Assembly: GCF_003096355.1 (NCBI RefSeq)
Contig: NZ_QEKI01000014.1
Span: 1-64,000, forward strand
Reading direction: 5' to 3'
Source: Pontibacter virosus
GTDB lineage: Bacteria; Bacteroidota; Bacteroidia; Cytophagales; Hymenobacteraceae
DNA length: 64,000 bases
The position numbers were made by a program, and so were the translations under genes. Positions within the stretch are counted from its first letter, which is position 1. Every line of letters starts with the position of its first letter. The notes below the pieces were generated by a model. It saw only the letters and a list, made by a program, of their open reading frames with translations, searched no databases and was not told where the DNA came from. Positions 56,485 through 64,000 of the stretch are shown piece after piece.

Positions 56485-57969
56485 ATGAAAATACTCCTGA
56501 CCGGCGCAAACGGCTACATTGGCAAACGGCTCCTGCCTGTGCTGGTAGAGGCACAACACGAGGTGGTCTGCCTTGTCCGGGATCCGCGCCGCTTCGAGGT
56601 ACCTGACAGTCTGCAGGGCAAAGTACAGGTAGTGAAAGGGGATCTGCTCCAACCGGAAAGTCTACAGGATTTGCCGATTGACATTGAAGTGGCTTACTAC
56701 CTAGTACATTCCATGGGTTCCGGCTCGGCAGACTTTGAAGAAGCCGAAAAAACATCGGCTTCAAACTTCGTCAGCTACCTCAACACGACCAGCGCGATGC
56801 AGTTGATTTACCTTAGCGGTATCGCCAACGACGCGCATCTGTCGAAGCACCTTTCCTCTCGCCGCCACGTGGAGGATGTGCTTGCCCAAGGCAAAGCGGC
56901 CCTCACCGTGCTTCGGGCCGCGATCATCATCGGGTCGGGTAGCGCCTCTTTCGAGATCATCCGCGACCTGGTGGAGAAGTTACCTGTGATGGTGACACCC
57001 CGCTGGCTTAACTCCCACTGTCAACCCATCGCCATACGCGACGTCATGTTTTACCTGACCGCCGTGCTAGGCCGTGAAGATTGCTATGACAAACGCTTCG
57101 AGATCGGGGGCCCCGATGTACTGACCTACAAGCAAATGCTGCTGCAACTCGCTAAGGTCCGAAACCTGAAACGGCACATCTATACCTTGCCCATACTCAC
57201 GCCCAAACTTTCCTCATACTGGTTGTACTTTGTCACGAGCACCAACTACGCGCTGGCCCGCAGTCTGGTAGAGAGTCTGCGCAACGATGCGGTGGTGAAA
57301 GACAATAGCATACAGAAGCTTATCCCGCACAAGTGCCTGAGTTACGAGAGTGCTCTGAATCTGGCTTTTACCAAGATGGAGCAGAACATGGTGGTCTCTA
57401 GCTGGAAGGACGCCCTGGTGAGCGGCACGATCCAGCTAGACTTCATGGATTTTGTACAAATACCAGAACATGGCGTTCTCACTGACCGGCAGCGCATGCG
57501 TTTTGACAGAGCCCCGGAAGAAGTAATGGACAACATCTTGCGCATTGGCGGCGAGCGCGGGTGGTACAAGACCGACTTCTTGTGGGAGATACGCGGCCTA
57601 CTCGACAAAATGGTGGGTGGCGTTGGACTGCAGCGCGGACGAAGACACCCAATCGATGTCATTGCCGGCGATTCGATCGATTTCTGGCGTGTACTGGCAG
57701 TTGACCACAAGGGCGAGCGCCTGCTACTTTACGCTGAAATGAAACTTCCCGGCGAAGCTTGGCTGCAATTTAAAATTTGCCGCGAAGCCGATGGCAACTA
57801 CCTCGAGCAGTTGGCAGCCTTCCGTCCGGATGGGCTGGCAGGCAGGCTTTACTGGTATGCAATGCTACCATTTCATTTTATCATTTTTAAAGGAATGGCG
57901 CATAACATCATACACTACCAAGAGTCGCTAAAAAATAAAACTTTGCCTCCGGTACAACATTCTCAATAA
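56485..57969 (+). CDS. NAD(P)-binding SDR-type protein with DUF2867 domain
   Basis: 494 residues. The N-terminal extended Rossmann fold starts MKILLTGANGYIGKRLLPVL (GxxGxxG), with a tyrosine region YYLVHSMGSGSADFEEAE and YLSGIAND. From about residue 325 a DUF2867/START-like domain follows (GVLTDRQRMRFDRAPEEVM, then GGVGLQRGRRHPIDVIAGDS). This two-domain layout is common for epimerase-like proteins of unknown substrate, possibly acting on lipids or quinones at the membrane. It is divergent from the metY leader. Confidence 0.88.
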   Translation: MKILLTGANGYIGKRLLPVLVEAQHEVVCLVRDPRRFEVPDSLQGKVQVVKGDLLQPESLQDLPIDIEVAYYLVHSMGSGSADFEEAEKTSASNFVSYLNTTSAMQLIYLSGIANDAHLSKHLSSRRHVEDVLAQGKAALTVLRAAIIIGSGSASFEIIRDLVEKLPVMVTPRWLNSHCQPIAIRDVMFYLTAVLGREDCYDKRFEIGGPDVLTYKQMLLQLAKVRNLKRHIYTLPILTPKLSSYWLYFVTSTNYALARSLVESLRNDAVVKDNSIQKLIPHKCLSYESALNLAFTKMEQNMVVSSWKDALVSGTIQLDFMDFVQIPEHGVLTDRQRMRFDRAPEEVMDNILRIGGERGWYKTDFLWEIRGLLDKMVGGVGLQRGRRHPIDVIAGDSIDFWRVLAVDHKGERLLLYAEMKLPGEAWLQFKICREADGNYLEQLAAFRPDGLAGRLYWYAMLPFHFIIFKGMAHNIIHYQESLKNKTLPPVQHSQ

Positions 57970-58076
57970 TGTACAAACAATAGATTTCATAATATAAAAC
58001 TATCGCTATACTTAAGAGTATACTGCAATGTCCAGACTCAGATGACTATCCTTTCTGCGAAGACATTTTACATTTA

Positions 58077-58121
58077 TACCTTTGCCTTATAACTCTCAGC
58101 GACAAAAATATTTTAACTTTG
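58077..58121 (+). promoter_or_regulatory. Two -7 boxes upstream of purC
   Basis: TACCTTTG (58077-58084) and TAACTTTG (58114-58121) both match TAnnTTTG. The second overlaps a potential TTG start at 58119 and therefore supports the ATG at 58146 as the true start of purC. Confidence 0.55.
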
Positions 58122-58145
58122 CCCCTCTCTAACCAAACAGACCTA

Positions 58146-59093
58146 ATGGAGGCCATAAAAGAAACGAATTTCTCCTTCGCCGGGCAGACCGGTTTTTATA
58201 GAGGCAAGGTACGCGACGTTTACTATTTTGAGGACCGCTTAGCGGTAGTAGCCACCGACCGTATTTCGGCTTTCGATGTGGTGTTACCGCGGGCTATACC
58301 TTACAAAGGGCAGGTACTGAATCAAATAGCAAGCATAAACCTTAAATCTACTGCTGATCTGGTACCAAATTGGGTACTGTCGACGCCAGACCCGAACGTA
58401 ACCATTGGATACCGTTGCGAGCCTTACAAAGTGGAGATGGTGATCAGGGGTTATCTGGCAGGCCATGCATGGCGCGAATACAAAGCTGGCAAACGCAGCG
58501 TTTGCGGTGTAGGGCTGCCAGAAGGGCTGCGCGAAAACGACAGATTGCCGGAGCCTATCATCACCCCAACGACCAAGGCCGACCAAGGGCACGACGAAGA
58601 CATCTCGCGTGAAGAAATTTTATCAAAAGGCATTGTATCTGAGCAAGAATATATTAAATTAGAAGCTTATACCCGGGCGCTCTATGCGAGAGGCACGGAA
58701 CTTGCCGCACAGCGCGGACTGATACTGGTGGACACCAAGTATGAGTTCGGCAGCTACAACGACGAGGTATACCTGATTGACGAGATCCACACGCCGGACT
58801 CATCGCGCTATTTTTATCTGGAAGGATACGAGGCGCGTCAGCAGAACGGCGAGTCGCAGAAGCAGCTGTCAAAAGAGTTTGTGCGTCAGTGGCTGATCGA
58901 CAACAATTTTCAGGGCAAAGAAGGGCAAACCGTGCCTGAAATGACCGATGAAGTGGTGCACAGTATTTCTGACCGCTACATTGAGCTTTACGAGGTTTTC
59001 ACGGGACAGCCTTTTCACAAAGAAAGTTACGATAATGTGCTCTCACGCATAGAGAATCACATCGTAGAAAACATTTTTAACGAGAAAAATTAG
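58146..59093 (+). CDS. purC: Phosphoribosylaminoimidazole-succinocarboxamide synthase
   Basis: About 315 residues. It ligates aspartate to CAIR in purine synthesis. Motifs are [62 protein letters not shown] and [21 protein letters not shown] longer frame opens with TTG at 58119, but this codon lies inside a -7 box, so [13 protein letters not shown] at 58146 is chosen. It belongs to the long SAICAR synthase class found in Bacteroidota. Confidence 0.96.
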   Translation: MEAIKETNFSFAGQTGFYRGKVRDVYYFEDRLAVVATDRISAFDVVLPRAIPYKGQVLNQIASINLKSTADLVPNWVLSTPDPNVTIGYRCEPYKVEMVIRGYLAGHAWREYKAGKRSVCGVGLPEGLRENDRLPEPIITPTTKADQGHDEDISREEILSKGIVSEQEYIKLEAYTRALYARGTELAAQRGLILVDTKYEFGSYNDEVYLIDEIHTPDSSRYFYLEGYEARQQNGESQKQLSKEFVRQWLIDNNFQGKEGQTVPEMTDEVVHSISDRYIELYEVFTGQPFHKESYDNVLSRIENHIVENIFNEKN

Positions 59094-59148
59094 AATTATT
59101 AACGTGGATTTTGGTACATTCGCGTTTAAATCCTTTACTGGTAGATCT

Positions 59149-59526
59149 ATGAAGTACACGATTGATAAGAAAGAAAACTACACGATTATCACGATAGACG
59201 AGAAGAAACTGGATACTTCAATCGCTCCGGATTTAAAATCTGAGTTCGTGAAATTGAATGCTGAAGGGATCACCAACCTGATTCTTGACCTCAATAACGT
59301 AAAATATACCGACTCTTCAGGTCTGAGCTCTATCCTGATTGCGAACAGACTTTGCAACTCGTCTAACGGTTTGCTGATTCTGACTAGCCTGCAGGACCAC
59401 GTGATGAAACTGATCACAATCTCTAAACTGGAGTCTGTGCTTAACATCCTTCCAACGGTGGAAGAGGCGATCGACCGCGTGTTTCTGCACGAGATCGAGC
59501 AGGACCTGACCAACAAGGAAGACTAG
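59149..59526 (+). CDS. STAS-domain protein (anti-sigma factor antagonist type)
   Basis: About 125 residues. The STAS fold shows IITIDEKKLDTSIAPDLKSE, then LILDLNNVKYTDSSGLSSIL, in which the Ser of DSSG is the usual phosphorylation site, then LTSLQDHVMKLITISKLESV. By family it binds an anti-sigma factor or kinase in a partner-switching circuit; no such partner is adjacent. The frame is open from a GTG at 59104, but the ATG at 59149 (MKYTIDKKENYT) fits the fold. The ribonuclease Z start follows 14 bases after its stop. Confidence 0.9.
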   Translation: MKYTIDKKENYTIITIDEKKLDTSIAPDLKSEFVKLNAEGITNLILDLNNVKYTDSSGLSSILIANRLCNSSNGLLILTSLQDHVMKLITISKLESVLNILPTVEEAIDRVFLHEIEQDLTNKED

Positions 59527-59539
59527 CAAAACCTACTTT

Positions 59540-60457
59540 GTGGATTTCGAACTCAGGATACTTGGCAGTTCGTCGGCCACACCCTCGGCAAACCGGCACC
59601 ATACCGCCCAATTGCTGACCATCGACAATCAGCTTCATCTGATTGATTGCGGAGAAGGAACACAAATGCAGCTGATGCTTTACAAGATAAAGCATCAGCG
59701 CATTTCTAACATCTACATTAGCCACCTGCACGGCGACCATTACTTTGGTCTGGCAGGTCTGCTTTCTACCATGCACTTGCAGGGCCGCCCACAGCCACTG
59801 CATCTCTTCGGCCCTCCTGGCCTCTCCGAAATTCTCAGTCTTCAGCTTAAGTACTCCGGCACTAATCTATGCTACAAGCTCGTTTTCCACGAGCTGGACA
59901 CCGGCCTTTACCGCAAAATCTATGAAGATAAGAAAATCACAGTGCACACCATCCCCATGGAGCACCGTATCCCCTGCTGTGGTTTTCTGTTCCGCGAAAA
60001 GCCCAAGCCGCGTCCGCTCATCAAAGAAAACCTCCCCGGCTTCCTGACGCCGCCACAACTCGTGCGTTTGAAATGGGGGGAGGACGTACGCGACGAGCAG
60101 GGAAATGTACTGGTGCGCAACTCCGTGGTAACACTGGAGCCCAAGCGCAGCCGCAGTTATGCCTATTGCGCCGACAGCAGGTATAAGCCCGACCTGCTCC
60201 CCTACTTGCGCGGCGTTGATCTGCTTTACCACGAAGCCACCTTTACGGATGAGCTGCGTGAGCGGGCACACTATACTTTCCACAGCACTGCCCGACAGGC
60301 CGCCGAAATGGCCGCCGCCGCACAGGTACGCCACTTGCTGCTCGGTCACTTTTCAGTACGCTACAAAGACCTCACGCCCCTGCTCGATGAGGCTAGGGAG
60401 ATCTTTGCGAAAACCGATCTGGCAGTAGAGGGTAGTATTTTCTGCGTGCAGGAGTAA
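59540..60457 (+). CDS. rnz: Ribonuclease Z (GTG start)
   Basis: 305 residues. The tRNA 3' endonuclease is needed because the tRNAs here do not encode CCA and require 3' trimming. The zinc motif SHLHGDHYFGL (HxHxDH) and later His in PMEHRIPCCGFLF and LLLGHFSVRY complete the metallo-beta-lactamase site. YCADSRY holds the metal-bridging Asp. It starts with GTG at 59540 (MDFELRILGSSSATP), 14 bases after the STAS gene, so probably in the same operon. Confidence 0.95.
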   Translation: MDFELRILGSSSATPSANRHHTAQLLTIDNQLHLIDCGEGTQMQLMLYKIKHQRISNIYISHLHGDHYFGLAGLLSTMHLQGRPQPLHLFGPPGLSEILSLQLKYSGTNLCYKLVFHELDTGLYRKIYEDKKITVHTIPMEHRIPCCGFLFREKPKPRPLIKENLPGFLTPPQLVRLKWGEDVRDEQGNVLVRNSVVTLEPKRSRSYAYCADSRYKPDLLPYLRGVDLLYHEATFTDELRERAHYTFHSTARQAAEMAAAAQVRHLLLGHFSVRYKDLTPLLDEAREIFAKTDLAVEGSIFCVQE

Positions 60458-60530
60458 GTCCAGTTACTCCCATCGTCTGCGGAATTGTTAATCGCAAAAA
60501 TTCCTATCTTGCTGCACCATTTCTATACCT

Positions 60531-61322
60531 ATGGCGGCAACCCCATCCCTCGAGAAAAAACGCACCAACCTGTTCCTCGTCCTGAGCGGCATCTTTCTGG
60601 CCAATGCCCTGCTGGCGGAATTGATCGGTGTGAAGATCTTTTCGGCCGAAGCACTGTTTGGTTTACAGGGAGCCCAGATCGGGATCATGGGCGAGAAGTT
60701 CGACTTTAACCTCACAGCTGGCGTCATCATCTGGCCTGTCGTGTTTGTGACCACCGACATTATCAACGAGTATTTTGGCAAGTCGGGTGTGAAGAAAGTC
60801 AGCATCCTGACGGTGGTTCTGATACTCTATGCCTTCCTGGTCATTACGATCGTGACAGGTCTGCCGCCTGCCGCTTTCTGGCTGGATCTTAACAACCAGG
60901 ATGCAGCCGGCAATCCCTTCAACATCGACTATGCCTTTAACTCCATTTACCGGCAAGGGCTGGGCATCATCATTGGTTCGGTAGTGGCCTTTCTGATCTC
61001 GCAGTTTCTGGATGCCACTGTCTTTCATTGGCTGCGTGGCTTTACGGGCAGCAGTAAGATCTGGCTGCGGGCCACAGGCTCAACGCTGGTATCACAGCTG
61101 ATCGACAGTGTTGTGGTGCTATTTGTAGCCTTCTATATTTTCGGAAACTGGCCGCTTTCGCTGGTGATGTCAGTGGCGGCAATCAATTATATTTACAAAT
61201 TTTTCATCGCCCTCGCCCTCACACCGGTGCTATACCTAGCACACTATCTAATAGACGGTTACCTCGGCCGCCGAACCGCCGAAACCTTGATAGAGACAGC
61301 CGCCGAGGAAAGCAAAGAATAG
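60531..61322 (+). CDS. yhhQ: Queuosine precursor transporter (YhhQ/VUT family)
   Basis: 263 residues, about six membrane helices. Family hallmarks are LANALLAELIGVKIF, FVTTDIINEYFGKSGV and TGSTLVSQLIDSVVVLFVAF. It imports preQ0/preQ1-type precursors for tRNA queuosine modification (family knowledge). The insert VTGLPPAAFWLDLNNQDAAG lies between helices. No other queuosine gene is present and no preQ1 riboswitch is seen in the 73-bp gap after rnz. Confidence 0.93.
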   Translation: MAATPSLEKKRTNLFLVLSGIFLANALLAELIGVKIFSAEALFGLQGAQIGIMGEKFDFNLTAGVIIWPVVFVTTDIINEYFGKSGVKKVSILTVVLILYAFLVITIVTGLPPAAFWLDLNNQDAAGNPFNIDYAFNSIYRQGLGIIIGSVVAFLISQFLDATVFHWLRGFTGSSKIWLRATGSTLVSQLIDSVVVLFVAFYIFGNWPLSLVMSVAAINYIYKFFIALALTPVLYLAHYLIDGYLGRRTAETLIETAAEESKE

Positions 61323-61338
61323 CCTATGTTATTTAATA

Positions 61339-61371
61339 TTTGCTTTTAAATTGAATACAGCCGTATCTTTG
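61339..61371 (+). promoter_or_regulatory. Consensus promoter upstream of the EamA transporter
   Basis: TTTG (61339-61342), 21 bases, TATCTTTG (61364-61371). This is a textbook Bacteroidota promoter, leaving about a 155-nt untranslated leader before the ATG at 61532. Confidence 0.75.
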
Positions 61372-61388
61372 CAGTCTTGCAATACAAA

Positions 61389-61451
61389 ATGGCTGCACAC
61401 TTAGCACATACACAGATTTTCATAACGGGGTACGTCCTGCACGACCTCTAA
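61389..61451 (+). CDS. Possible 20-codon leader frame
   Basis: ATG 61389 to TAA 61451 encodes MAAHLAHTQIFITGYVLHDL. It begins 17 bases after the -7 box, so it would be the first frame on the transporter mRNA. Afterwards GGAC/GTCC (about 61472-61487) may form a weak stem before a T-rich tract at about 61500. The codons show no obvious sensing run (three His, three Leu). It may be chance. Confidence 0.25.
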   Translation: MAAHLAHTQIFITGYVLHDL

Positions 61452-61531
61452 CAGTCGCCATTTCCGAAACCGGACCTGTGTAAGTCCACCCTATACCTTA
61501 TTTTTTTCTACTTAATTTCAAAGGGACATCT

Positions 61532-62443
61532 ATGTTCAGAGGCATCCTTTTGGTATTCCTCGGAGCGTGTAGCTTCGGCATACTATCCACATTCGTAAAA
61601 CTAGCCTACCAAGAAGGCTATACTCTGGGTGACGTTACAGGCACGCAGGTCTTCTTTGGCTTTGTTATACTTTGGAGCATCGTACTGGTACGTCACCTCA
61701 TGGGCCGCCGCAATTTGGGTGTGTCAGCGATGAACAAACTAAAACTGGTAGCTATGGGTACCAGCACGGGTTTGGTGAGCATCTTCTATTACAAATGTGT
61801 GCAGGCCGTGCCGGCCTCTATCGCGATCCTGCTGCTGATGCAGTTTACCTGGATCAGCCTGCTGCTGGAGGCGGTGATCAAACGCAAAATGCCCCAGTTC
61901 TCGCAGGTCATCATGGTGCTGCTGGTGCTGCTGGGCACAGCCATGGCAGGTAGACTTTTCTCAGGCGCTATACCTGATTTTGACCTGGCGGGTGTCGGCT
62001 ACGGACTGCTGGCGGCTGCCTGTTATTCGGTTTTCCTGATGATCAACGGAGCAGCTGGTAACAACCTGCACCCGACTACCAAAAGTGCCCTTCTATTGAC
62101 GGGTGCCACCATATTGGTGTTGAGTATTTTCCCTCCCATGTTCCTGGTTAATGGGGCTTTGGGAGATGGCCTGTTTAAATGGGGGCTGCTGCTGGGTGTA
62201 TTTGGCACAGTCATTCCGCCACTGTTCTTCGCCTACGGTATACCTCGAACCGGTTTAGCGCTAAGTGCCATCCTGAGCTCAGCGGAATTACCGGTGGCGG
62301 TAGCTATGTCCTACCTGGTGCTGCAGGAAGAGGTATGGACGGTGCAATGGCTGGGTGTGGCGCTGATTCTTGTAGCCATCATCGCGAGCAACCTGAACAG
62401 GTTATACCAGAAACAGAAAAATAAAAAGTTGGCAACAGCTTAA
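61532..62443 (+). CDS. EamA (DMT) family transporter
   Basis: 303 residues with ten predicted membrane helices in two EamA halves (LLVFLGACSFGILSTFVKLA at the start; second half from about residue 150, YGLLAAACYSVFLMING). RTGLALSAILSSAELPVAV and VLQEEVWTVQWLGVALI mark the end of the second half. These transporters export amino acids or other small metabolites; the substrate is unknown. The mRNA has a long leader with a consensus promoter. Confidence 0.93.
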   Translation: MFRGILLVFLGACSFGILSTFVKLAYQEGYTLGDVTGTQVFFGFVILWSIVLVRHLMGRRNLGVSAMNKLKLVAMGTSTGLVSIFYYKCVQAVPASIAILLLMQFTWISLLLEAVIKRKMPQFSQVIMVLLVLLGTAMAGRLFSGAIPDFDLAGVGYGLLAAACYSVFLMINGAAGNNLHPTTKSALLLTGATILVLSIFPPMFLVNGALGDGLFKWGLLLGVFGTVIPPLFFAYGIPRTGLALSAILSSAELPVAVAMSYLVLQEEVWTVQWLGVALILVAIIASNLNRLYQKQKNKKLATA

Positions 62444-62847
62444 CCGATACAAGATTGATTGATTGTTTTTTTTACTTAACCCGAGCAAGCCTATGATGTA
62501 ATTGACTTTGAACAATAAGATTTGATTTGATTTTTTTGAATGGCTGGGTGCCCGCTCTCACGTGATGCGCCTGGTCATTTGCTTTTATATCGGAACAGGT
62601 AGCGAATGGCCAGCCAAGTGGTGCAATTTACACGTGTCCTTTACTTTGTCCCAACTCCTACGCCCTACTTTCGTATCTCACATCCTGGCACCAAGCCATG
62701 CGATTGACATCCCTGCGTTGCCTTCGCTACAGCACAATAAATTATATTTTCAACAGTTAAAACAGAAATAGCCCGGTCGAAAACGCGCTTCTGAAAAACT
62801 GGTATATTTTCTGATAGGATCAGCCCGAACGACAAACACGAAACGAC
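62444..62847. other. Intergenic region before the NlpE-like gene
   Basis: About 404 bp. A 69-codon plus frame (62562-62771) has no family character and I do not support it. TACTTTCG at about 62668-62675 is a near-match to a -7 box, but too far from the next gene to be certain. Confidence 0.4.
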
Positions 62848-63402
62848 ATGAAAGCAATAATCGCACTTTTCGTCCTATTCTCCCTCACCCTGGGTTTGCA
62901 GCAAGTACAGGCACAGTCTGGCAAAAGCTACAAGGAGTGGCTGGAGGAAAACCGTGCCGGCGGTAAGAAAACAACAGCGAAAGCTCCGGCGAAAGGCAAA
63001 GCCAAACCAGCCAAAGCCGAGGCAAAGCAGCCTATAGAAGAGGCACCTGCTCCTGCACTCGCATCGCCTAATGGCACCTTCAGAGGGACATTGGCCTGCA
63101 AGGACTGCCAAGGCATTAAAACGGAACTTACGCTGAATGGCGACTCCAAAGGTTCGTTTACAATGAAGCAGGTATACATGGGCAAACCGGCAGAGAAAAG
63201 TGTGGTGAACAGCAGCGGCAAGTGGTTCCTGGCCAAAGGCAACAAGCAAAACCCTGATGCAGTGGTGCTACAGCTTATCCCTACCGCCGGCGACATCGAT
63301 CCGATGTATTTTCTGCAGGTGAGTGACACGGAAGTCAAGCTGCTCACCAAAACACAGGACGAGATAGAAAGCTCAAAAAACCACTCCCTCAAGAAACTTT
63401 AA
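62848..63402 (+). CDS. Secreted NlpE N-terminal domain-like protein
   Basis: 184 residues with signal peptide ending QVQAQ. A Lys/Ala/Pro-rich linker (about residues 38-75, KAPAKGKAKPAKAEAKQ) leads to a NlpE-type barrel beginning GTFRGTLACKDCQGIKTEL with the CxxC motif. WFLAKGNKQNPDAVVLQLIP and YFLQVSDTEVKLLTK follow. NlpE in enterobacteria senses surface contact and copper. Here there is no lipobox, so it would be periplasmic or exported rather than lipid-anchored. The function is inferred from the domain only. Confidence 0.82.
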   Translation: MKAIIALFVLFSLTLGLQQVQAQSGKSYKEWLEENRAGGKKTTAKAPAKGKAKPAKAEAKQPIEEAPAPALASPNGTFRGTLACKDCQGIKTELTLNGDSKGSFTMKQVYMGKPAEKSVVNSSGKWFLAKGNKQNPDAVVLQLIPTAGDIDPMYFLQVSDTEVKLLTKTQDEIESSKNHSLKKL

Positions 63403-63489
63403 AGTGCCAGGTATAGAATTGTAGTAGTCGGGCTAGGCGTGTTATCAGCAATTTGCGTTATTTTGCAGCTGTAAACCATTATCCCGACT

Positions 63490-64000
63490 ATGGCACGATA
63501 CCTTACGGGCATTCAGAGCACAGGCCGTCCGCACTTGGGCAACCTGCTGGGTGCTATCCTCCCAGCCATCGAGCTTTCGAAGGCTTCGCAGGAGCAGGCG
63601 CTTTACTTTATAGCCGACCTGCACTCCCTTACCACCATCCGCGACCCGCAGGTGTTGCGTCACAACACCTACTCGGTCGCCGCCGCCTGGCTGGCCTGTG
63701 GCTTCGACACTGATAAACACATCTTATATCGCCAGTCGGACGTGCCGATGGTGACTGAGCTCAACTGGTACCTCAACTGCTTCGCTCCTTTCCCGATGCT
63801 GGCCAATGCGCACTCGTTTAAGGACAAGTCGAGCCGCAGAGGATTAGCTGATGTGAATGCCGGTCTGTTCACCTACCCGGTGTTGATGGCCGCTGACATC
63901 CTCATGTATGACGCCAACATTGTGCCGGTAGGCAAAGACCAGGTGCAGCATCTCGAGATCACCCGCGACATTGCCAGTTCGTTCAACCACATCTACGGTG
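63490..64000 (+). CDS. trpS: Tryptophanyl-tRNA synthetase (5' part, runs off the window)
   Basis: The first 170 residues are present. Class I synthetase signatures are TGIQSTGRPHLGNLLGA, containing the HIGH-equivalent HLGN, YFIADLHSLTT, and VPVGKDQVQHLEITRDIA. The KMSKS loop lies beyond the window. The start ATG at 63490 gives MARYLTGIQSTGRPH, normal for the family. It charges tRNA-Trp. Confidence 0.96.
   Translation, partial: MARYLTGIQSTGRPHLGNLLGAILPAIELSKASQEQALYFIADLHSLTTIRDPQVLRHNTYSVAAAWLACGFDTDKHILYRQSDVPMVTELNWYLNCFAPFPMLANAHSFKDKSSRRGLADVNAGLFTYPVLMAADILMYDANIVPVGKDQVQHLEITRDIASSFNHIYG

Overview
The window comes from a chromosome of a Bacteroidota bacterium, most likely Cytophagales/Hymenobacteraceae (Pontibacter- or Hymenobacter-like). 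The grounds are: many promoters with the TAnnTTTG -7 box, almost no Shine-Dalgarno sequences, a type IX secretion sorting domain, many short-signal lipoproteins, a MetX/MetY methionine route, and moderately high G+C with AT-rich islands. No taxonomic search was possible, so the genus is inference.

Layout. 1-3.5 kb: an AT-rich orphan immunity-like gene, gyrB and a small DUF486 membrane protein. 3.5-6.2 kb: a three-lipoprotein SCO/cytochrome c set and a cupin. 6.4-10.8 kb: an accessory patch with a type III-like adenine methyltransferase paired with a small PD-(D/E)XK nuclease, a second methyltransferase, a cupin and a broken DUF4279 gene. 11-19 kb: an alpha-2-macroglobulin and penicillin-binding protein 1C, the usual periplasmic defence/repair pair. 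19.5-20 kb: tRNA-Arg, -Pro and -Ser. 20-25.7 kb: BatB/BatC-like proteins, a TetR regulator with a thioesterase, a PhnA-like protein, a PaaI-like thioesterase and a lipoprotein. 25.7-36.4 kb: S9 peptidase, thiolase, HEAT-like and MORN-type proteins, GNAT, a GH13 enzyme, a DEAD-box helicase and a membrane protein. 36.7-42.4 kb: biotin genes bioB, bioF-bioD-bioA and a stand-alone ketoacyl synthase. 42.8-48.5 kb: a large T9SS-secreted adhesin followed by a decayed IS4-family element. 48.7-56.3 kb: aspartate-family amino acids (lysC-lysA; metY-metX-hom in the opposite direction). 56.5-64 kb: housekeeping genes (purC, STAS protein, rnz, queuosine-precursor transporter, EamA transporter, NlpE-like protein, start of trpS).

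The most unusual region is the roughly 420-nt leader of metY-metX-hom. On one transcript it carries a consensus promoter, a SAM-I riboswitch closed by a 12-bp P1 helix, and a 44-codon open reading frame that starts 5 nt after that helix and ends in a run of cysteine codons (9 Cys in the last 17 residues, five consecutive before the stop). This looks like a two-input regulator in which SAM gates translation of a cysteine-sensing leader peptide. Sequence at the end of the Cys run is also perfectly complementary over 10 nt to the riboswitch core.

A second genome-scale signal is a strongly over-represented motif, AGGTATA/TATACCT. I counted about 100 copies by eye where about 8 would be expected by chance. 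It lies in genes and intergenic DNA on both strands, forces otherwise rare ATA codons, and is almost absent from the AT-rich adhesin.
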